A stretch of DNA of 28,037 nucleotides from CAYNFH01 sp964396385 (GCA_964396385.1 CAYNFH010000062.1:1-28037); one strand, 5' to 3'; shown: positions 5,419-13,816, counted from the stretch's first letter. A program made the numbers and translations. Notes: generated from the letters alone by a model not told the origin.

Positions 5419-8403
5419 CTAAATTCGGGCCGGTTTCACGGAATCAGGCACCTCGTACTTCGCCAGCACTTGCTTGTTCGCGTAGTCCACGAACGCGAGC
5501 GCGATTCGGCCGCTCGGCACACGCAGGCCGAAAGGCACATCTTCCGGTGAGCTCAGGTCGTCCCCCGTCTCATTCACCAGCAGCAGAAGGGTGCAGCCGG
5601 CAAACTCCACCCTGCGCACAAGAAGGCCCTTCGCGTGCGTGCGCTTCTCTTCCGTGCGAAGACCGCACATCGCCAGCGCGGAGCTGTAATGGGGTTGCGC
5701 AACATGCGAAAGCTCCAAAGGAGCAGGCTCGAATAGGATTCGGCCTAGTCCGTGCTCGATGACGCGGATATCCTGCCTCTCCTGCCCCAGGATGCGGGCG
5801 CCATCCAGCTTTTGGATGCTGTCGCCCCGATAGAGGGCAGGCGCTACCGGCTCTGCTGCGACTTCGATACCGAATCGGCCGAGTCTCTCCACCGGCCGCC
5901 AGTACTCGTCCGAGTCTATATAGCCCGTCGCCATCAGCGTTGCACCAGCTTCGACCTTCCGGAGCAGCGTCTGCCAGCAGGAATCTATCAGTACGCGCGC
6001 CGAGGGCAGAACGATGAGCCTCGCGTCTCCCACCTCCTCCGCCCGATATTCGCTGACGGCGCGGCAGGGGATCCCCAGGTCGTACTCCAGAGTACGCACC
6101 GCGCGGCGGGTGGCCACATCGGCCGTATTCCGCACGCTGAAGAGGTTGGAGTACGGGATGATGATCACCACCTCCTCTGGCTTCCGGCCGGCCATCCGGT
6201 GCGCGTTGGCGGCAAAGAACCGTGCAATCCCGCGGAACGCCTCCAGCTCCGGCTTCTCCGTCCCGTCGGCCCTAAGGAACCCGATGCCTACCTCGTTATC
6301 AGAATCCATGTAGACGTTGGTGTTCCACAGCCACTGGATGAACCCGGCGCACCCGGCGGCGAACGCCAGCGCCATCTTCCGCTCCAGCAGGTTGCGGCAC
6401 TCCTCGGGGGTGCGCCAGGCGCGGCCGTCCACCCCTTCCACAAACATGATGCCGGTCTCTTCGATGAGGTTGGGCCGGTCCGGCGTCTTGGTGATGACGC
6501 TGTCCCACAGGAGGTCGTCGTTCTGCCACCAGGAGTGGTTGGATGTAAAGTCTACCGCCGGTCCGTAGAACCAGGGGCTGGGGCGCTCGCCGGTCCCGCC
6601 TTCGTCCTGCCCCACCGTAACAAGCTGGGCCGGATTGCCGTTCTCCCGCACCACCGCCGCCATCTGCGCGGCCCACACCGCAAAGTTCTCCTGCGCGAAC
6701 CGCCGGTAGTCCATCGCGCGGATAGGGTGGGTACCCTGGAAGATGTAGCGGTCCTCGAAGTCCTCCAGGGCGGGCAGATCGAGGGGATCGTCCGGGGCCA
6801 GCCGCCACCGCTCCCTCCACTCATCGTCGCTGACGCCCTGCTTGGCCAGCCACTCCACCCATGCCGCGTGCTCGTAAGCATCGTAGTTGGGGCGGGTGGA
6901 CCAGACCCGCGCGGGCGACGAGAAGGAGGGCTCGTTGATGAAGTCCCAGAGCAGGTCGTTTACGCCCGCGAACCGGCGCGCGAAAGCGGCAACCAGCGCC
7001 TTCTGTGCTACCACTGCCGTGGGGTCCAGGTAGGGGTTCACGCCGCCCCACGCCTCCGGCAGGAACGCGAAAAACGTGAAGATCACCGGGATGTCGTACC
7101 GGCGCGCGGTGAGCAGGAAGGCGGTGAACGCGCGCAGCACGCCCTCGTCCACGGCGCCGGGATCCAGCATCACCCGCTTCCAGCCGGTCCAGAGCCCGGT
7201 GCGCACCATGTTGACGCCCGCCTCCACCATGGCGGTAAAGTCGGCGTCCCAAACCGCCGGGTTCGGCTCGAACAAGAACTTGCGGTGCGCATCGCCGGCC
7301 ATGTAGGTGGTGCCGGTGACGGGATAGGGTTTGCCGTCCCGGTAGAAGTAGTCCTTCCTGGTGGTGAGCGGCTTGCCGGAGGTGAGGAGGTCCCTGTCAA
7401 AGACCCAAAAGCCGGTCTCGGCGGTCGCAACTGGCTTATTGTGTGCCTCCATCTCCACGTTGGCGCGCACCACGTAGAGCCCAGGATCACCGGCCGGAAA
7501 CGGCGAGGTCTGAACGAAAGTAGGGCCTTTATCCGCGTGGGATCGGAAGGTGTGGGCGTAGACCTCCTTCTGGGACTCACGCGCGTACACGCGGAGATTG
7601 ATCTTCAGGTCCGCCGCGCGCGAGGGGGTGACGCGCACCGTGAGCGTCGGCTGCTCCCCAGGATAGTAGCAGGCAAAGCTGGGGCTGACCGTAAGCTCCG
7701 CCCGGGACCGCGTAGCGTATTCGCAGAGCGCGCCGATGAGCCGCGTGGGCAGCGGCTGGTCCGCGGCGCAGGCCGCGAAGACCCACCGCCCGCCCGCGAA
7801 CTCCCCGGTAAGCCGATCGATAGCGACCACCGGCGCGGCGACCCGTCGCCCGTGCGCCTCCGCGTACACCAGCGGGTGCATAACGGCTTCACGCGGACCG
7901 CCGGAGCCTCCCTCCTCCGGAAAGTCTCTGGTGTCTGTAAACCGGACCTGGAGAGACCACGCCCTCTCCGGCCGGTACCGCTGGAAGCAGGTCTCCAGGT
8001 CCACGTCCAGAGCCGGGCACCGAACGGCATACTCTCCGGGCAGGCGAATCTCGAACGCGTAGTTGATGCGGAGCTTCTTGCCGAGCGCGGTCTGGCCCAC
8101 CTCCACGTACCAGCGGCGGCCTTCCCGCCGCACCGGGCGCGTGAGCGGCGCGCCGCCGAGGTTCACCCAGTTTCCACCACCGCGCAGATAGGCCATAAAG
8201 GCAGACCAGGCCGGCTTAGGAAACGCGGAGCCGTAGGGGGTCACCAGGAGGTCCGGCCGGGACGCCAGGGCATCTGCCAGCTCGGTGCTGCCGCAGAACC
8301 GGACCGTGTGCCGGGAGTCGATGCCTTTCTGGAGCGCCTCGCGATCCTGCGGCGGACTATCTACCGCCGGGAATCCGTCCTCCCAGAAGACCACGATCTC
8401 CAT
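5419..8403 (-). CDS. Multidomain clan GH-A glycoside hydrolase flanked by amidotransferase-like folds
   Basis: This 994-residue protein has a central (beta/alpha)8 glycosidase domain (about residues 345-730). The acid/base motif is LLWDFINEPSF with E491, and the nucleophile strand is NLIEETGIMF with E648 or E649. NEP plus a C-terminal Glu places it in clan GH-A (GH5/GH2/GH42-like). The N-terminal 90 residues (IVVFWEDGFPAV ... LLVTPYGSAFP ... YLRGGGNWVNLGG) and the segment at about 745-860 (VVIIIPYSNLF ... LIVLPSARVL ... VEAGATLMATG) both look like flavodoxin/glutamine-amidotransferase folds, the second like the trimerisation domain of GH42. No signal peptide is seen. The start is ATG 8403 with GGAGGGG about 7 nt upstream. 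The substrate cannot be named. It lies 76 bp downstream of the S1/P1 nuclease gene. Confidence 0.8.
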   Translation of the reverse strand: MEIVVFWEDGFPAVDSPPQDREALQKGIDSRHTVRFCGSTELADALASRPDLLVTPYGSAFPKPAWSAFMAYLRGGGNWVNLGGAPLTRPVRREGRRWYVEVGQTALGKKLRINYAFEIRLPGEYAVRCPALDVDLETCFQRYRPERAWSLQVRFTDTRDFPEEGGSGGPREAVMHPLVYAEAHGRRVAAPVVAIDRLTGEFAGGRWVFAACAADQPLPTRLIGALCEYATRSRAELTVSPSFACYYPGEQPTLTVRVTPSRAADLKINLRVYARESQKEVYAHTFRSHADKGPTFVQTSPFPAGDPGLYVVRANVEMEAHNKPVATAETGFWVFDRDLLTSGKPLTTRKDYFYRDGKPYPVTGTTYMAGDAHRKFLFEPNPAVWDADFTAMVEAGVNMVRTGLWTGWKRVMLDPGAVDEGVLRAFTAFLLTARRYDIPVIFTFFAFLPEAWGGVNPYLDPTAVVAQKALVAAFARRFAGVNDLLWDFINEPSFSSPARVWSTRPNYDAYEHAAWVEWLAKQGVSDDEWRERWRLAPDDPLDLPALEDFEDRYIFQGTHPIRAMDYRRFAQENFAVWAAQMAAVVRENGNPAQLVTVGQDEGGTGERPSPWFYGPAVDFTSNHSWWQNDDLLWDSVITKTPDRPNLIEETGIMFVEGVDGRAWRTPEECRNLLERKMALAFAAGCAGFIQWLWNTNVYMDSDNEVGIGFLRADGTEKPELEAFRGIARFFAANAHRMAGRKPEEVVIIIPYSNLFSVRNTADVATRRAVRTLEYDLGIPCRAVSEYRAEEVGDARLIVLPSARVLIDSCWQTLLRKVEAGATLMATGYIDSDEYWRPVERLGRFGIEVAAEPVAPALYRGDSIQKLDGARILGQERQDIRVIEHGLGRILFEPAPLELSHVAQPHYSSALAMCGLRTEEKRTHAKGLLVRRVEFAGCTLLLLVNETGDDLSSPEDVPFGLRVPSGRIALAFVDYANKQVLAKYEVPDSVKPARI

Positions 8404-8424
8404 CCGCCGCCCCTCCGTTCGGAA

Positions 8425-8448
8425 CGGTGGCGCGCCGGCGCGCCACCG
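8425..8448. repeat. 24-bp GC palindrome between nuclease and glycosidase genes
   Basis: A fully self-complementary sequence containing two GGCGCGCC words. It lies in the 76-bp gap between two leftward genes, just upstream of the glycosidase Shine-Dalgarno. There is no U-tract on the minus strand, so an operator or mRNA-processing hairpin is as likely as a terminator. Confidence 0.75.
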
Positions 8449-8479
8449 CGCCCATTATGGCAGCGACTGCCCGTACGGT

Positions 8480-9466
8480 CTACCGGCCGAGGGTCTGGTT
8501 GAGGATGGCGGCGAGGCGGTCTCCCGCCAGCAGGGCCTGGTGCTTGCACAGGGACGCCTGACGGCTGAGGTACTCCGCGCTGGGCGCGCCCCTGCGCTCG
8601 ATGCCGGTGTACACCTGCTGATCCGCCAGGTCGGCCCCGTGCCGGATCCAGGACGCTACGTCCAGGTTGGACGCCTCGCGCGCGGATGGCGCGGCGGAAG
8701 TCTCCGCCATCCACCTTCGCGTCACCTCCTCCACGCCGCCTGTGATACCCTCTTGCTGCACCGCGTGATCGATACCCGCATCCCAGTAGAAGTGGAGGTT
8801 GGTGTTGTGGCCGGGGTACATCGGGTCCACTATGCCCAGCGGGAAGCGGTTGCCGCCCGCGTCGCCCGTGGGATTGTACTGGAAGCTGGAGACGCAGTGG
8901 AGCGGCTGGTGCAGGTCCCCGGTGACATGCTCGATCCAGTAGAGCCACCAGGCTTGCATCTTGCCATCCGGGTGCGGCGCCTTCTCCAGGATTCCAAGCT
9001 GCACCCGGGCGTAGTTGAGGGCATTGAGCGCGTTGGAGGTATGGATGGGCGGCGGGGCGCCCTGGAACCGGATGGGAGTGTCGTAGTAGTGCCAGGTCTT
9101 GCAGCGCACCCGCTCGCCGGGACTCACGTCTAGATCCTGCTCGGGGTGCCAGCGCGTGTTCTCCTGGTCGATAATATCCTCGTAGATGGTCGGCTGGTAC
9201 CTGGGGGAGCGGTTGCCCTTGATGTAGTCGCAGAAGGTCGCGGACTTGCGGAAGGCGGCCCGCACCTCTTCTTCGCCGTTGCTGGCCGGCCGGAACTGCG
9301 GGTCCCCGGCCACCAGGATGCGCGTGACCTCCCTCTTTGCCTTGGAGTTCAGCCGCGTCCACGCAATGTCCGCGATCTGCTCGTGCCCCGCATAATCCCA
9401 CGCACGCGCCGTCCCGGCCAGTCCCAGTGCGGCCACCGCCGCCAGTACCACCCAGCCTCTCTTCAA
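8480..9466 (-). CDS. Secreted S1/P1-family zinc nuclease
   Basis: A 328-residue protein with a 22-residue signal peptide ending ARA, so the mature enzyme begins WDYAGH. This is diagnostic, because the free N-terminal Trp is a zinc ligand in this family. All nine expected ligands are present: W23, H28, D80, H126 (TWHYYD), H180, D184 and H190 (HVTGDLHQPLH), and H225 and D229 (NLHFYWD). The enzyme should cleave single-stranded DNA and RNA and 3'-nucleotides outside the cytoplasm with three zinc ions. The start is a TTG at 9466 with AGGAGG 8 nt upstream; the ATG fused to that Shine-Dalgarno is in another frame. It is probably co-transcribed with the following glycosidase, suggesting a scavenging role. 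Confidence 0.92.
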   Translation of the reverse strand: MKRGWVVLAAVAALGLAGTARAWDYAGHEQIADIAWTRLNSKAKREVTRILVAGDPQFRPASNGEEEVRAAFRKSATFCDYIKGNRSPRYQPTIYEDIIDQENTRWHPEQDLDVSPGERVRCKTWHYYDTPIRFQGAPPPIHTSNALNALNYARVQLGILEKAPHPDGKMQAWWLYWIEHVTGDLHQPLHCVSSFQYNPTGDAGGNRFPLGIVDPMYPGHNTNLHFYWDAGIDHAVQQEGITGGVEEVTRRWMAETSAAPSAREASNLDVASWIRHGADLADQQVYTGIERRGAPSAEYLSRQASLCKHQALLAGDRLAAILNQTLGR

Positions 9467-9505
9467 GCGTGCATCCTCCTATTGGATACTATGGCTTCGG
9501 ACCCG

Positions 9506-9880
9506 TTATAGCCCCAACGCGAGATGTAATCGAGATTCAACTTCAGACAGGTCCTGCTCGGACAGCGTGCCGACATTGAGCCGCACCAAGAACGGCGATA
9601 TCGAAGCGATACGGGGCTTGAACGCGGAAGGCTTAAGAAGACCCGCCGCCGACCAGTCCTGGAGGACGTAGTCTACGATAGGATCAGCCGACTGGACTTG
9701 CGATGTGATATAGCCGACCAAGAGCTCGTGATGCGCGACCTCGTACTCCGAACTGCTCAACACCACGCACGGTCGCACCTTGGAGCTACTCAGGTCACTG
9801 TAAGGGAAGGGCAGGAGGACAACGTCACCCCGCGATGCCGTAGTGGGACTTCCAGTCGTCGTAGATGCGGTCATCTTCAT
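9506..9880 (-). CDS. MazF/PemK-type toxin
   Basis: A 124-residue protein with the MazF/PemK core: RGDVVLLPFPYSD (residues 17-29), then KVRPCVVLSSSEYE, with the conserved Arg-Pro of the RNA-cleavage site and the later strand ELLVGYITSQV. Members are sequence-specific endoribonucleases held inactive by a cognate antitoxin. The N-terminal extension MKMTASTTTGSPTTAS is low complexity, and the ATGs at 9880 and 9874 are both possible starts. The gene overlaps the end of the upstream antitoxin gene by 56 bp (or 50 bp), which supports translational coupling. It is the last gene of a leftward run that starts with vapB at 11388. Confidence 0.85.
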   Translation of the reverse strand: MKMTASTTTGSPTTASRGDVVLLPFPYSDLSSSKVRPCVVLSSSEYEVAHHELLVGYITSQVQSADPIVDYVLQDWSAAGLLKPSAFKPRIASISPFLVRLNVGTLSEQDLSEVESRLHLALGL

Positions 9881-10085
9881 TGTCCCAGTCGCGGGTGAAC
9901 GCCTCGAGCCCCAGATTCTGCCAGGAGGCCGGGTGCTCTACCCCGTCGGCTGGTGCGGCAAGCTGGAACAATAGGTCGAGAGCTTTCTCAACCAGCGCTT
10001 CTCGGCTCATCCCTGTTCCAACAGCTAGCTTGTCCAACTTGCTTTCGTAGTTGGGCGGTAGATGAACGGCCCGCCTCTCGTTCAC
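9825..10085 (-). CDS. Antitoxin partner of the MazF-like toxin (ribbon-helix-helix type)
   Basis: An 86-residue protein starting at GTG 10085, with AAGGAGAAGG just upstream fixing the start; the open frame further upstream is not coding. Its N-terminus, VNERRAVHLPPNYESKLDKLAVGTGMSREALVEKALDLL, has the basic strand and two helices of a CopG/Arc-type DNA-binding domain. The C-terminal tail is acidic and Trp-rich (RDWDNEDDRIYDDWKSHYG), as expected for the toxin-binding part. It overlaps the MazF-like gene and probably represses their joint promoter, as is usual in type II modules. No named family is recognised beyond the fold. Confidence 0.8.
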   Translation of the reverse strand: MNERRAVHLPPNYESKLDKLAVGTGMSREALVEKALDLLFQLAAPADGVEHPASWQNLGLEAFTRDWDNEDDRIYDDWKSHYGIAG

Positions 10086-10173
10086 TTTCCTTCTCCTTCG
10101 AGGTGATGATTCCAAACCCCAAGGTTTACACGCGTTTACAGTATACGGCTCACCAGAGCAATATGTCAGTGCA

Positions 10174-10689
10174 CTATTCTGCCCGCTTCCGGACATTCTC
10201 AACCGTGCGGCCGGTGAGGACGGAGCGGTCTTCAAGAAGGATATTGCGCCGCGCGTCAGCATAGGAATCTGCCTGCTTCATCAGCAGCCATTGGCCGGGG
10301 CGGTTTGGGAGGCGCAGGAGCGTCCAGCCACCCTGAAGCTTGTGACCAAACAGGCGGAAGGTAATCCGGCCCGCCGCCAATCCCGCCGCGGCCAGCCGCT
10401 CCTGCTCCCGGCGGCGCGTCCCCTCCTCCGCCCCGTCCGGCAGATAGGTCCCCGCGTCCCAGACGATCACCTCGCCCGCGCCGTACTCGCCCTCCGCAAT
10501 GAGTCCTTCGAAGTCGCCGTAGCTCAACGAGTGGTCCTCCACCTCGATGGCCAGCCGCTTGTGTCGCGGATCAAGGGAGGGTCCCTTGGGCACCGCCCAC
10601 GACCGCAGCGCGCCCTCCAGTTCCAGCCGGAAGTCGTAGTGCAGTTGCCGAGCCGCATGCTTCTGAATAACAAAGCGCAGCCCCTTCAT
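10174..10689 (-). CDS. Stand-alone LigD-type 3'-phosphoesterase
   Basis: A 171-residue protein equivalent to only the phosphoesterase domain of bacterial DNA ligase D. The motif QKHAARQLHYDFRLELEG, then SWAVPKGPSLDP and EVEDHSLSYGDFEG, contain the six catalytic residues H11, H17, D19, R21, H53 and Y57. Their spacing matches Pseudomonas LigD PE (H42, H48, D50, R52, H84, Y88) with a constant offset of 31. It should remove 3'-phosphates or 3'-ribonucleotides from DNA ends in repair. No ligase or polymerase domain is attached. The start is ATG 10689, 25 bp after the vapC stop, which suggests co-transcription with the toxin-antitoxin genes. No strong Shine-Dalgarno is visible. Confidence 0.92.
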   Translation of the reverse strand: MKGLRFVIQKHAARQLHYDFRLELEGALRSWAVPKGPSLDPRHKRLAIEVEDHSLSYGDFEGLIAEGEYGAGEVIVWDAGTYLPDGAEEGTRRREQERLAAAGLAAGRITFRLFGHKLQGGWTLLRLPNRPGQWLLMKQADSYADARRNILLEDRSVLTGRTVENVRKRAE

Positions 10690-10714
10690 AGGAAAGATCC
10701 GGAAAGTGAGTGGC

Positions 10715-11128
10715 TCAGCCGTCAGGCATAAGACGGAAGGCTCGGCGGTCACGCAATCGGTATGCGCGGAAATGGGAATCCAGGGTGAAGACAACCGTCT
10801 CATGCAGATCTTCTGCCAGCGCAACCAGCGAGGCGTCCGCCAGATCCATGGGCGTATCCCTGTACTTTTCCATCAGTGCACACATCCGGAGCATGTCTTC
10901 TTGCGTGAATGGGCGCACTTCGAGGCGGCCGTCAAGTACCAATTGCCACAATGCCGTCTGACCTTTCCACCCGCTCTCCCGCCCAAGAAAGTACGTGGCT
11001 TCCGTGAAGCATGCCATGGTAGTCACCATTGGCGGAGCAAGAACGGCCATCGCGGCAATACAGCGCTCGTGGTGGGCGTCCTTCGGCAGATATGCCGCGG
11101 CAAGTGGCCCGGAGTCTGTAAGGACCAT
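10715..11128 (-). CDS. vapC: PIN-domain toxin (VapC-like)
   Basis: A 137-residue PIN-domain ribonuclease. The acidic metal site is complete: D5 in MVLTDSGPLA, E43 in CFTEATYFLG, D95 and D98 in MDLADASLVALAE, and D117 in VFTLDSHF. Its ATG (11128-11126) overlaps the TGA of the upstream antitoxin by one base, the classic coupled arrangement. VapC proteins cleave tRNA or rRNA when released from VapB. The same transcript probably continues into the LigD-type phosphoesterase. Confidence 0.9.
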   Translation of the reverse strand: MVLTDSGPLAAAYLPKDAHHERCIAAMAVLAPPMVTTMACFTEATYFLGRESGWKGQTALWQLVLDGRLEVRPFTQEDMLRMCALMEKYRDTPMDLADASLVALAEDLHETVVFTLDSHFRAYRLRDRRAFRLMPDG

Positions 11129-11388
11129 CAGAGGTGGCCGTGACCATGTTTCTCCGCCACAATTTCGCCGAACGCCCGGCCTATCTGGCTCGAATCTGTC
11201 ACCGGCCCTTCGCCCCCTGCGCCTATGTAATCCTGAAGCACGTCTGCAAGCGACGGGCCGGCGAGGCGCGGGAGATACGCGTCGAGCGCCTCCTCCACCA
11301 GAGCGTTGGCGCTCTTCTTCTCGGCTGTGGCAGCCTGACGGAGTCTCTTCAGCTTTTCCTCCGGAAGGCGAATCGTCAGGTTTGGCAT
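11128..11388 (-). CDS. vapB: VapB-like ribbon-helix-helix antitoxin
   Basis: An 86-residue protein beginning MPNLTIRLPEEKLKRLRQAA, a typical RHH strand-helix DNA-binding start, followed by KSANALVEEALDAYL. The C-terminal half (QDYIGAGGEGPVTDSSQIGRAFGEIVAEKHG) is the likely toxin-binding tail. The start is ATG 11388 with GAGGA 7 nt upstream; the frame is open further upstream but without a credible start. It is the first gene of a leftward run vapB-vapC-phosphoesterase-antitoxin-mazF, so the promoter should lie in 11389-11449. Confidence 0.88.
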   Translation of the reverse strand: MPNLTIRLPEEKLKRLRQAATAEKKSANALVEEALDAYLPRLAGPSLADVLQDYIGAGGEGPVTDSSQIGRAFGEIVAEKHGHGHL

Positions 11389-11449
11389 TACCGTATCCTC
11401 CCGCCTATTATAGTGCATCCTGCCAGAATGCAGTATGTCGCGCGGCACA

Positions 11450-12478
11450 CTATCTCCGCCCCGCCAGCGCCCGTGCGGCGGCCATGCACACACGGCGGTC
11501 CGGATCGCCTTTGGCCACCCGCTCCAGGCGCTCCCGGACCGCCTCGTCCATGTACAGCGACGCGCCCTCTACCGCCGCAAGCCGGACCTCCGGGCTGGGG
11601 TCCGCCAGGAAGCTCAACAGCGCGGGCCCGGTCCGCGCGCTGCGGACGCTGGTGATGGCCAGCACGAACGGCACCCGCGCCTCGCGTGGCGCGCGCTGAT
11701 AGCTCTCCACGAGGATCGGCAGCGCCTCCTCCCCCAGGCTGGAGGCCAGCGATGTCGCCGCCGTGGTGGCCAGGATAGGGTCCCGTCCCTCCAGATACGG
11801 CCTGACCACCTCCTTCAGGTTGGGCGGATGCAGCGCGGCGATACCCTCCAGGCAGGCCGAGAGCACGTCCGGCAGCTCCATCTCTCGGAATACGAGCTTC
11901 ACTGCCAGCAGCGCCGCCCCGGCGGGCTCGCTTGTGTAGGCTATCGCCTTCGCCGCGACAATACGCGTCTGGGCCTTCGCATACAGGTACTCCGTCGCGG
12001 GGACCGGGCAGTTCGGCTCCCGGTCGAACAGCAGGAGGGCCAGGTCGTGGATGGCGTTCTGCGGCTCCAGTTGCGCGAGCGCCGCCGCGGCCGCGGCCCG
12101 GAGATCCAACGCCGTATCCGTTCCCGCCATCACCTGTACCGTACGGATGGCCCGGCGCACCAGCGGCACCGCCGTACGCGCGTCCAGCTTTGCCAGCGCC
12201 TCCACAATGGCGCGCCGGATGCGGCAGCCCCGGTCCCGCTTTGGGCCGTCCTCGTCCGCCCGTGCGTACGCCTCCATAAGCGGTGGGATGGCCGCGCGCT
12301 GCTCGGTAGCTCCCAGCGCCGCCGCCGCCTCCTGGATCACGGCCGGCTGCTTGCTCCGCAGTAACGGCACTAGCAACTCCACAGCCTCCGCGGGCGGTCT
12401 CCGAGCCGCCGCCTGCACCCGCGCCAGCTCCTCCGTAACGTTGCTATTCCGTCCTTCCGACATATCCTCCACTTCCAC
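11450..12478 (-). CDS. HEAT-repeat protein
   Basis: A 342-residue all-helical protein made of HEAT-type repeats of about 30-40 residues. Examples are VELLVPLLRSKQPAVIQEA, AAIPPLMEAYARADE, RIRRAIVEALAKLD, LDLRAAAAAALAQL, LPILVESYQRAPREARV and VRLAAVEGASLYMDEAV. There is no catalytic motif, signal peptide or membrane segment, so it is likely a cytoplasmic scaffold or lyase-like adaptor of unknown partner. The start is either the GTG at 12478 or the ATG at 12463. The ATG has GGAGG only 2 nt away, too close for an ideal site. The gene is divergent from xylA. Confidence 0.75.
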   Translation of the reverse strand: MEVEDMSEGRNSNVTEELARVQAAARRPPAEAVELLVPLLRSKQPAVIQEAAAALGATEQRAAIPPLMEAYARADEDGPKRDRGCRIRRAIVEALAKLDARTAVPLVRRAIRTVQVMAGTDTALDLRAAAAAALAQLEPQNAIHDLALLLFDREPNCPVPATEYLYAKAQTRIVAAKAIAYTSEPAGAALLAVKLVFREMELPDVLSACLEGIAALHPPNLKEVVRPYLEGRDPILATTAATSLASSLGEEALPILVESYQRAPREARVPFVLAITSVRSARTGPALLSFLADPSPEVRLAAVEGASLYMDEAVRERLERVAKGDPDRRVCMAAARALAGRR

Positions 12479-12522
12479 GCTTCCGCGGACGATTACTGCC
12501 GGTGCGCGCGACGGGTATTCTC

Positions 12523-12551
12523 TTGGTAGTCCCGAACTATAGGCCTAATAT
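12523..12551 (+). promoter_or_regulatory. Possible sigma70-like promoter for xylA
   Basis: TTGGTA (12523-12528) and TAATAT (12546-12551) are separated by 17 bp in the only AT-richer stretch of the divergent HEAT/xylA intergenic region. The match to consensus is modest, especially at -10. Confidence 0.3.
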
Positions 12552-12603
12552 GGCCATCCAGCACAAAGGAAATCGAGTAGGACGAGGGCGTCCGGGGTCC
12601 GGA

Positions 12604-12635
12604 TTCATCCTTCATCCTTCATCCTTCATCCTTCA
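12604..12635. repeat. Heptamer tandem array (TTCATCC x4.5) abutting the xylA Shine-Dalgarno
   Basis: Four perfect copies of TTCATCC at 12604-12631, then TTCA, whose last A is the first base of the AGGAGA ribosome site (12635-12640). The array therefore forms the end of the xylA leader. Copy-number change would alter the leader in 7-nt steps without changing the coding frame. Confidence 0.9.
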
Positions 12636-12646
12636 GGAGAACCTGC

Positions 12647-13816
12647 ATGCCCGACTACACCCCGCAAAAGAGCGATAAGTTCACCTTCGGTCTCTGGACC
12701 GTGAGCAACCTTGGCCGGGATCCATTTGGCGCGGCCGTGCGCGACCCCATCAGCCCCGTCCGCATCGTGCAGAAGCTCTCGGAGCTGGGCGCCTACGGCG
12801 TCAACCTGCACGATAACGACCTGGTGCCCATTGACGCCGCCCCCTCGGAGCGGGACCGCATTGTAAGCGAGTTCAAGAAGGCGCTCGGCGACACCGGCAT
12901 GAAGGTGCCGATGGCCACCACGAACCTCTTCTTCGACCCTATCTTCAAGGACGGCGCCTTCACCTCCAACGACCCGAGGGTCCGCTCCTTCGCGCTCCAG
13001 AAAACCATGCGCGCCATGGACCTGGGCGCGGAGCTGGGCGCGGAGGTCTACGTCTTCTGGGGCGGCCGCGAGGGCGCGGAGGTGGACGCCGCCAAGAACC
13101 CGGTGGACGCCCTCAAGTGGATGCGGGAGTGCATGAACTTCCTGCTGGGCTACAACAAGGACCAGGCCTACAACTTCAAGTTCGCCCTGGAGGCCAAGCC
13201 CAACGAGCCCCGGGGCGACATCTACCTGCCCACCACCGGCGCCATGCTCGCCTTCATCGAAACGCTGGACGACCCCGGCTCCGTAGGCGTGAACCCGGAG
13301 GTTGCGCACGAGACCATGGCCGGGCTCAACTTCGTCCACGCCGTCGCTCAGGCCATCGACGCCGGCAAGCTGTTCCACGTCGACCTGAACGGCCAGAAGA
13401 TTGGCCGGTATGACCAGGACTTCCGCTTTGGGCAGGAGGACATCAAGGGCGCCTTCTTCCTCGTCAAGCTGCTGGAGGACAGCGGCTACCAGGGCTCCCG
13501 CCACTTCGACGCCCATCCGCTGCGCACGGAGGGCGAGCAAGGCGTGTGGGACTTTGCGGCCGGCTGCATGCGCACCTACCTCATCCTCAAGGAGAAGGCC
13601 CGCCGCTTCAACCAGGACGCGGAGATCCAGGGCATCCTCCGCAACCTGACCGCGGACCCCGACGGTCTGGGCTCGGTCATCTCCGGCGGCTACAGCAAGG
13701 ATGCCGCCCGTCGCCTGGGCAGCCTGAACGTCGACCGCGAGGCCATGGGCAAGAAGGACCTCTTCTACGAGAAGCTGGATCAGCTCGCAACAGAGGTGCT
13801 CCTCGGCACCCGATAA
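12647..13816 (+). CDS. xylA: Xylose isomerase
   Basis: A 389-residue class I (actinobacterial-type length) D-xylose isomerase interconverting D-xylose and D-xylulose; the family also acts on glucose. All active-site residues are visible: H55 and D58 (VNLHDNDL), W138 (FWGGREGAE), E182 and K184 (LEAKPNEPRG), E218 and H221 (VNPEVAHE), D246 (HVDLNGQK), D256 and D258 (RYDQDF), and D288 (HFDAHPLR). Each is one position later than in the well-studied Streptomyces enzymes. The start is ATG 12647 with AGGAGA 6 nt upstream. No xylulokinase or xylose transporter lies beside it, so it is a single-gene unit here. A 7-bp tandem array lies in its leader. Confidence 0.97.
   Translation: MPDYTPQKSDKFTFGLWTVSNLGRDPFGAAVRDPISPVRIVQKLSELGAYGVNLHDNDLVPIDAAPSERDRIVSEFKKALGDTGMKVPMATTNLFFDPIFKDGAFTSNDPRVRSFALQKTMRAMDLGAELGAEVYVFWGGREGAEVDAAKNPVDALKWMRECMNFLLGYNKDQAYNFKFALEAKPNEPRGDIYLPTTGAMLAFIETLDDPGSVGVNPEVAHETMAGLNFVHAVAQAIDAGKLFHVDLNGQKIGRYDQDFRFGQEDIKGAFFLVKLLEDSGYQGSRHFDAHPLRTEGEQGVWDFAAGCMRTYLILKEKARRFNQDAEIQGILRNLTADPDGLGSVISGGYSKDAARRLGSLNVDREAMGKKDLFYEKLDQLATEVLLGTR

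Noticed and set aside
5752..8502. Very long open frame on the + strand (916 codons) opposite the glycosidase gene
   Set aside because: It is Arg/Gly/Pro/His-rich with no recognisable motif, and the opposite strand encodes a full glycosidase with catalytic residues and a Shine-Dalgarno. High GC makes such antisense frames common.
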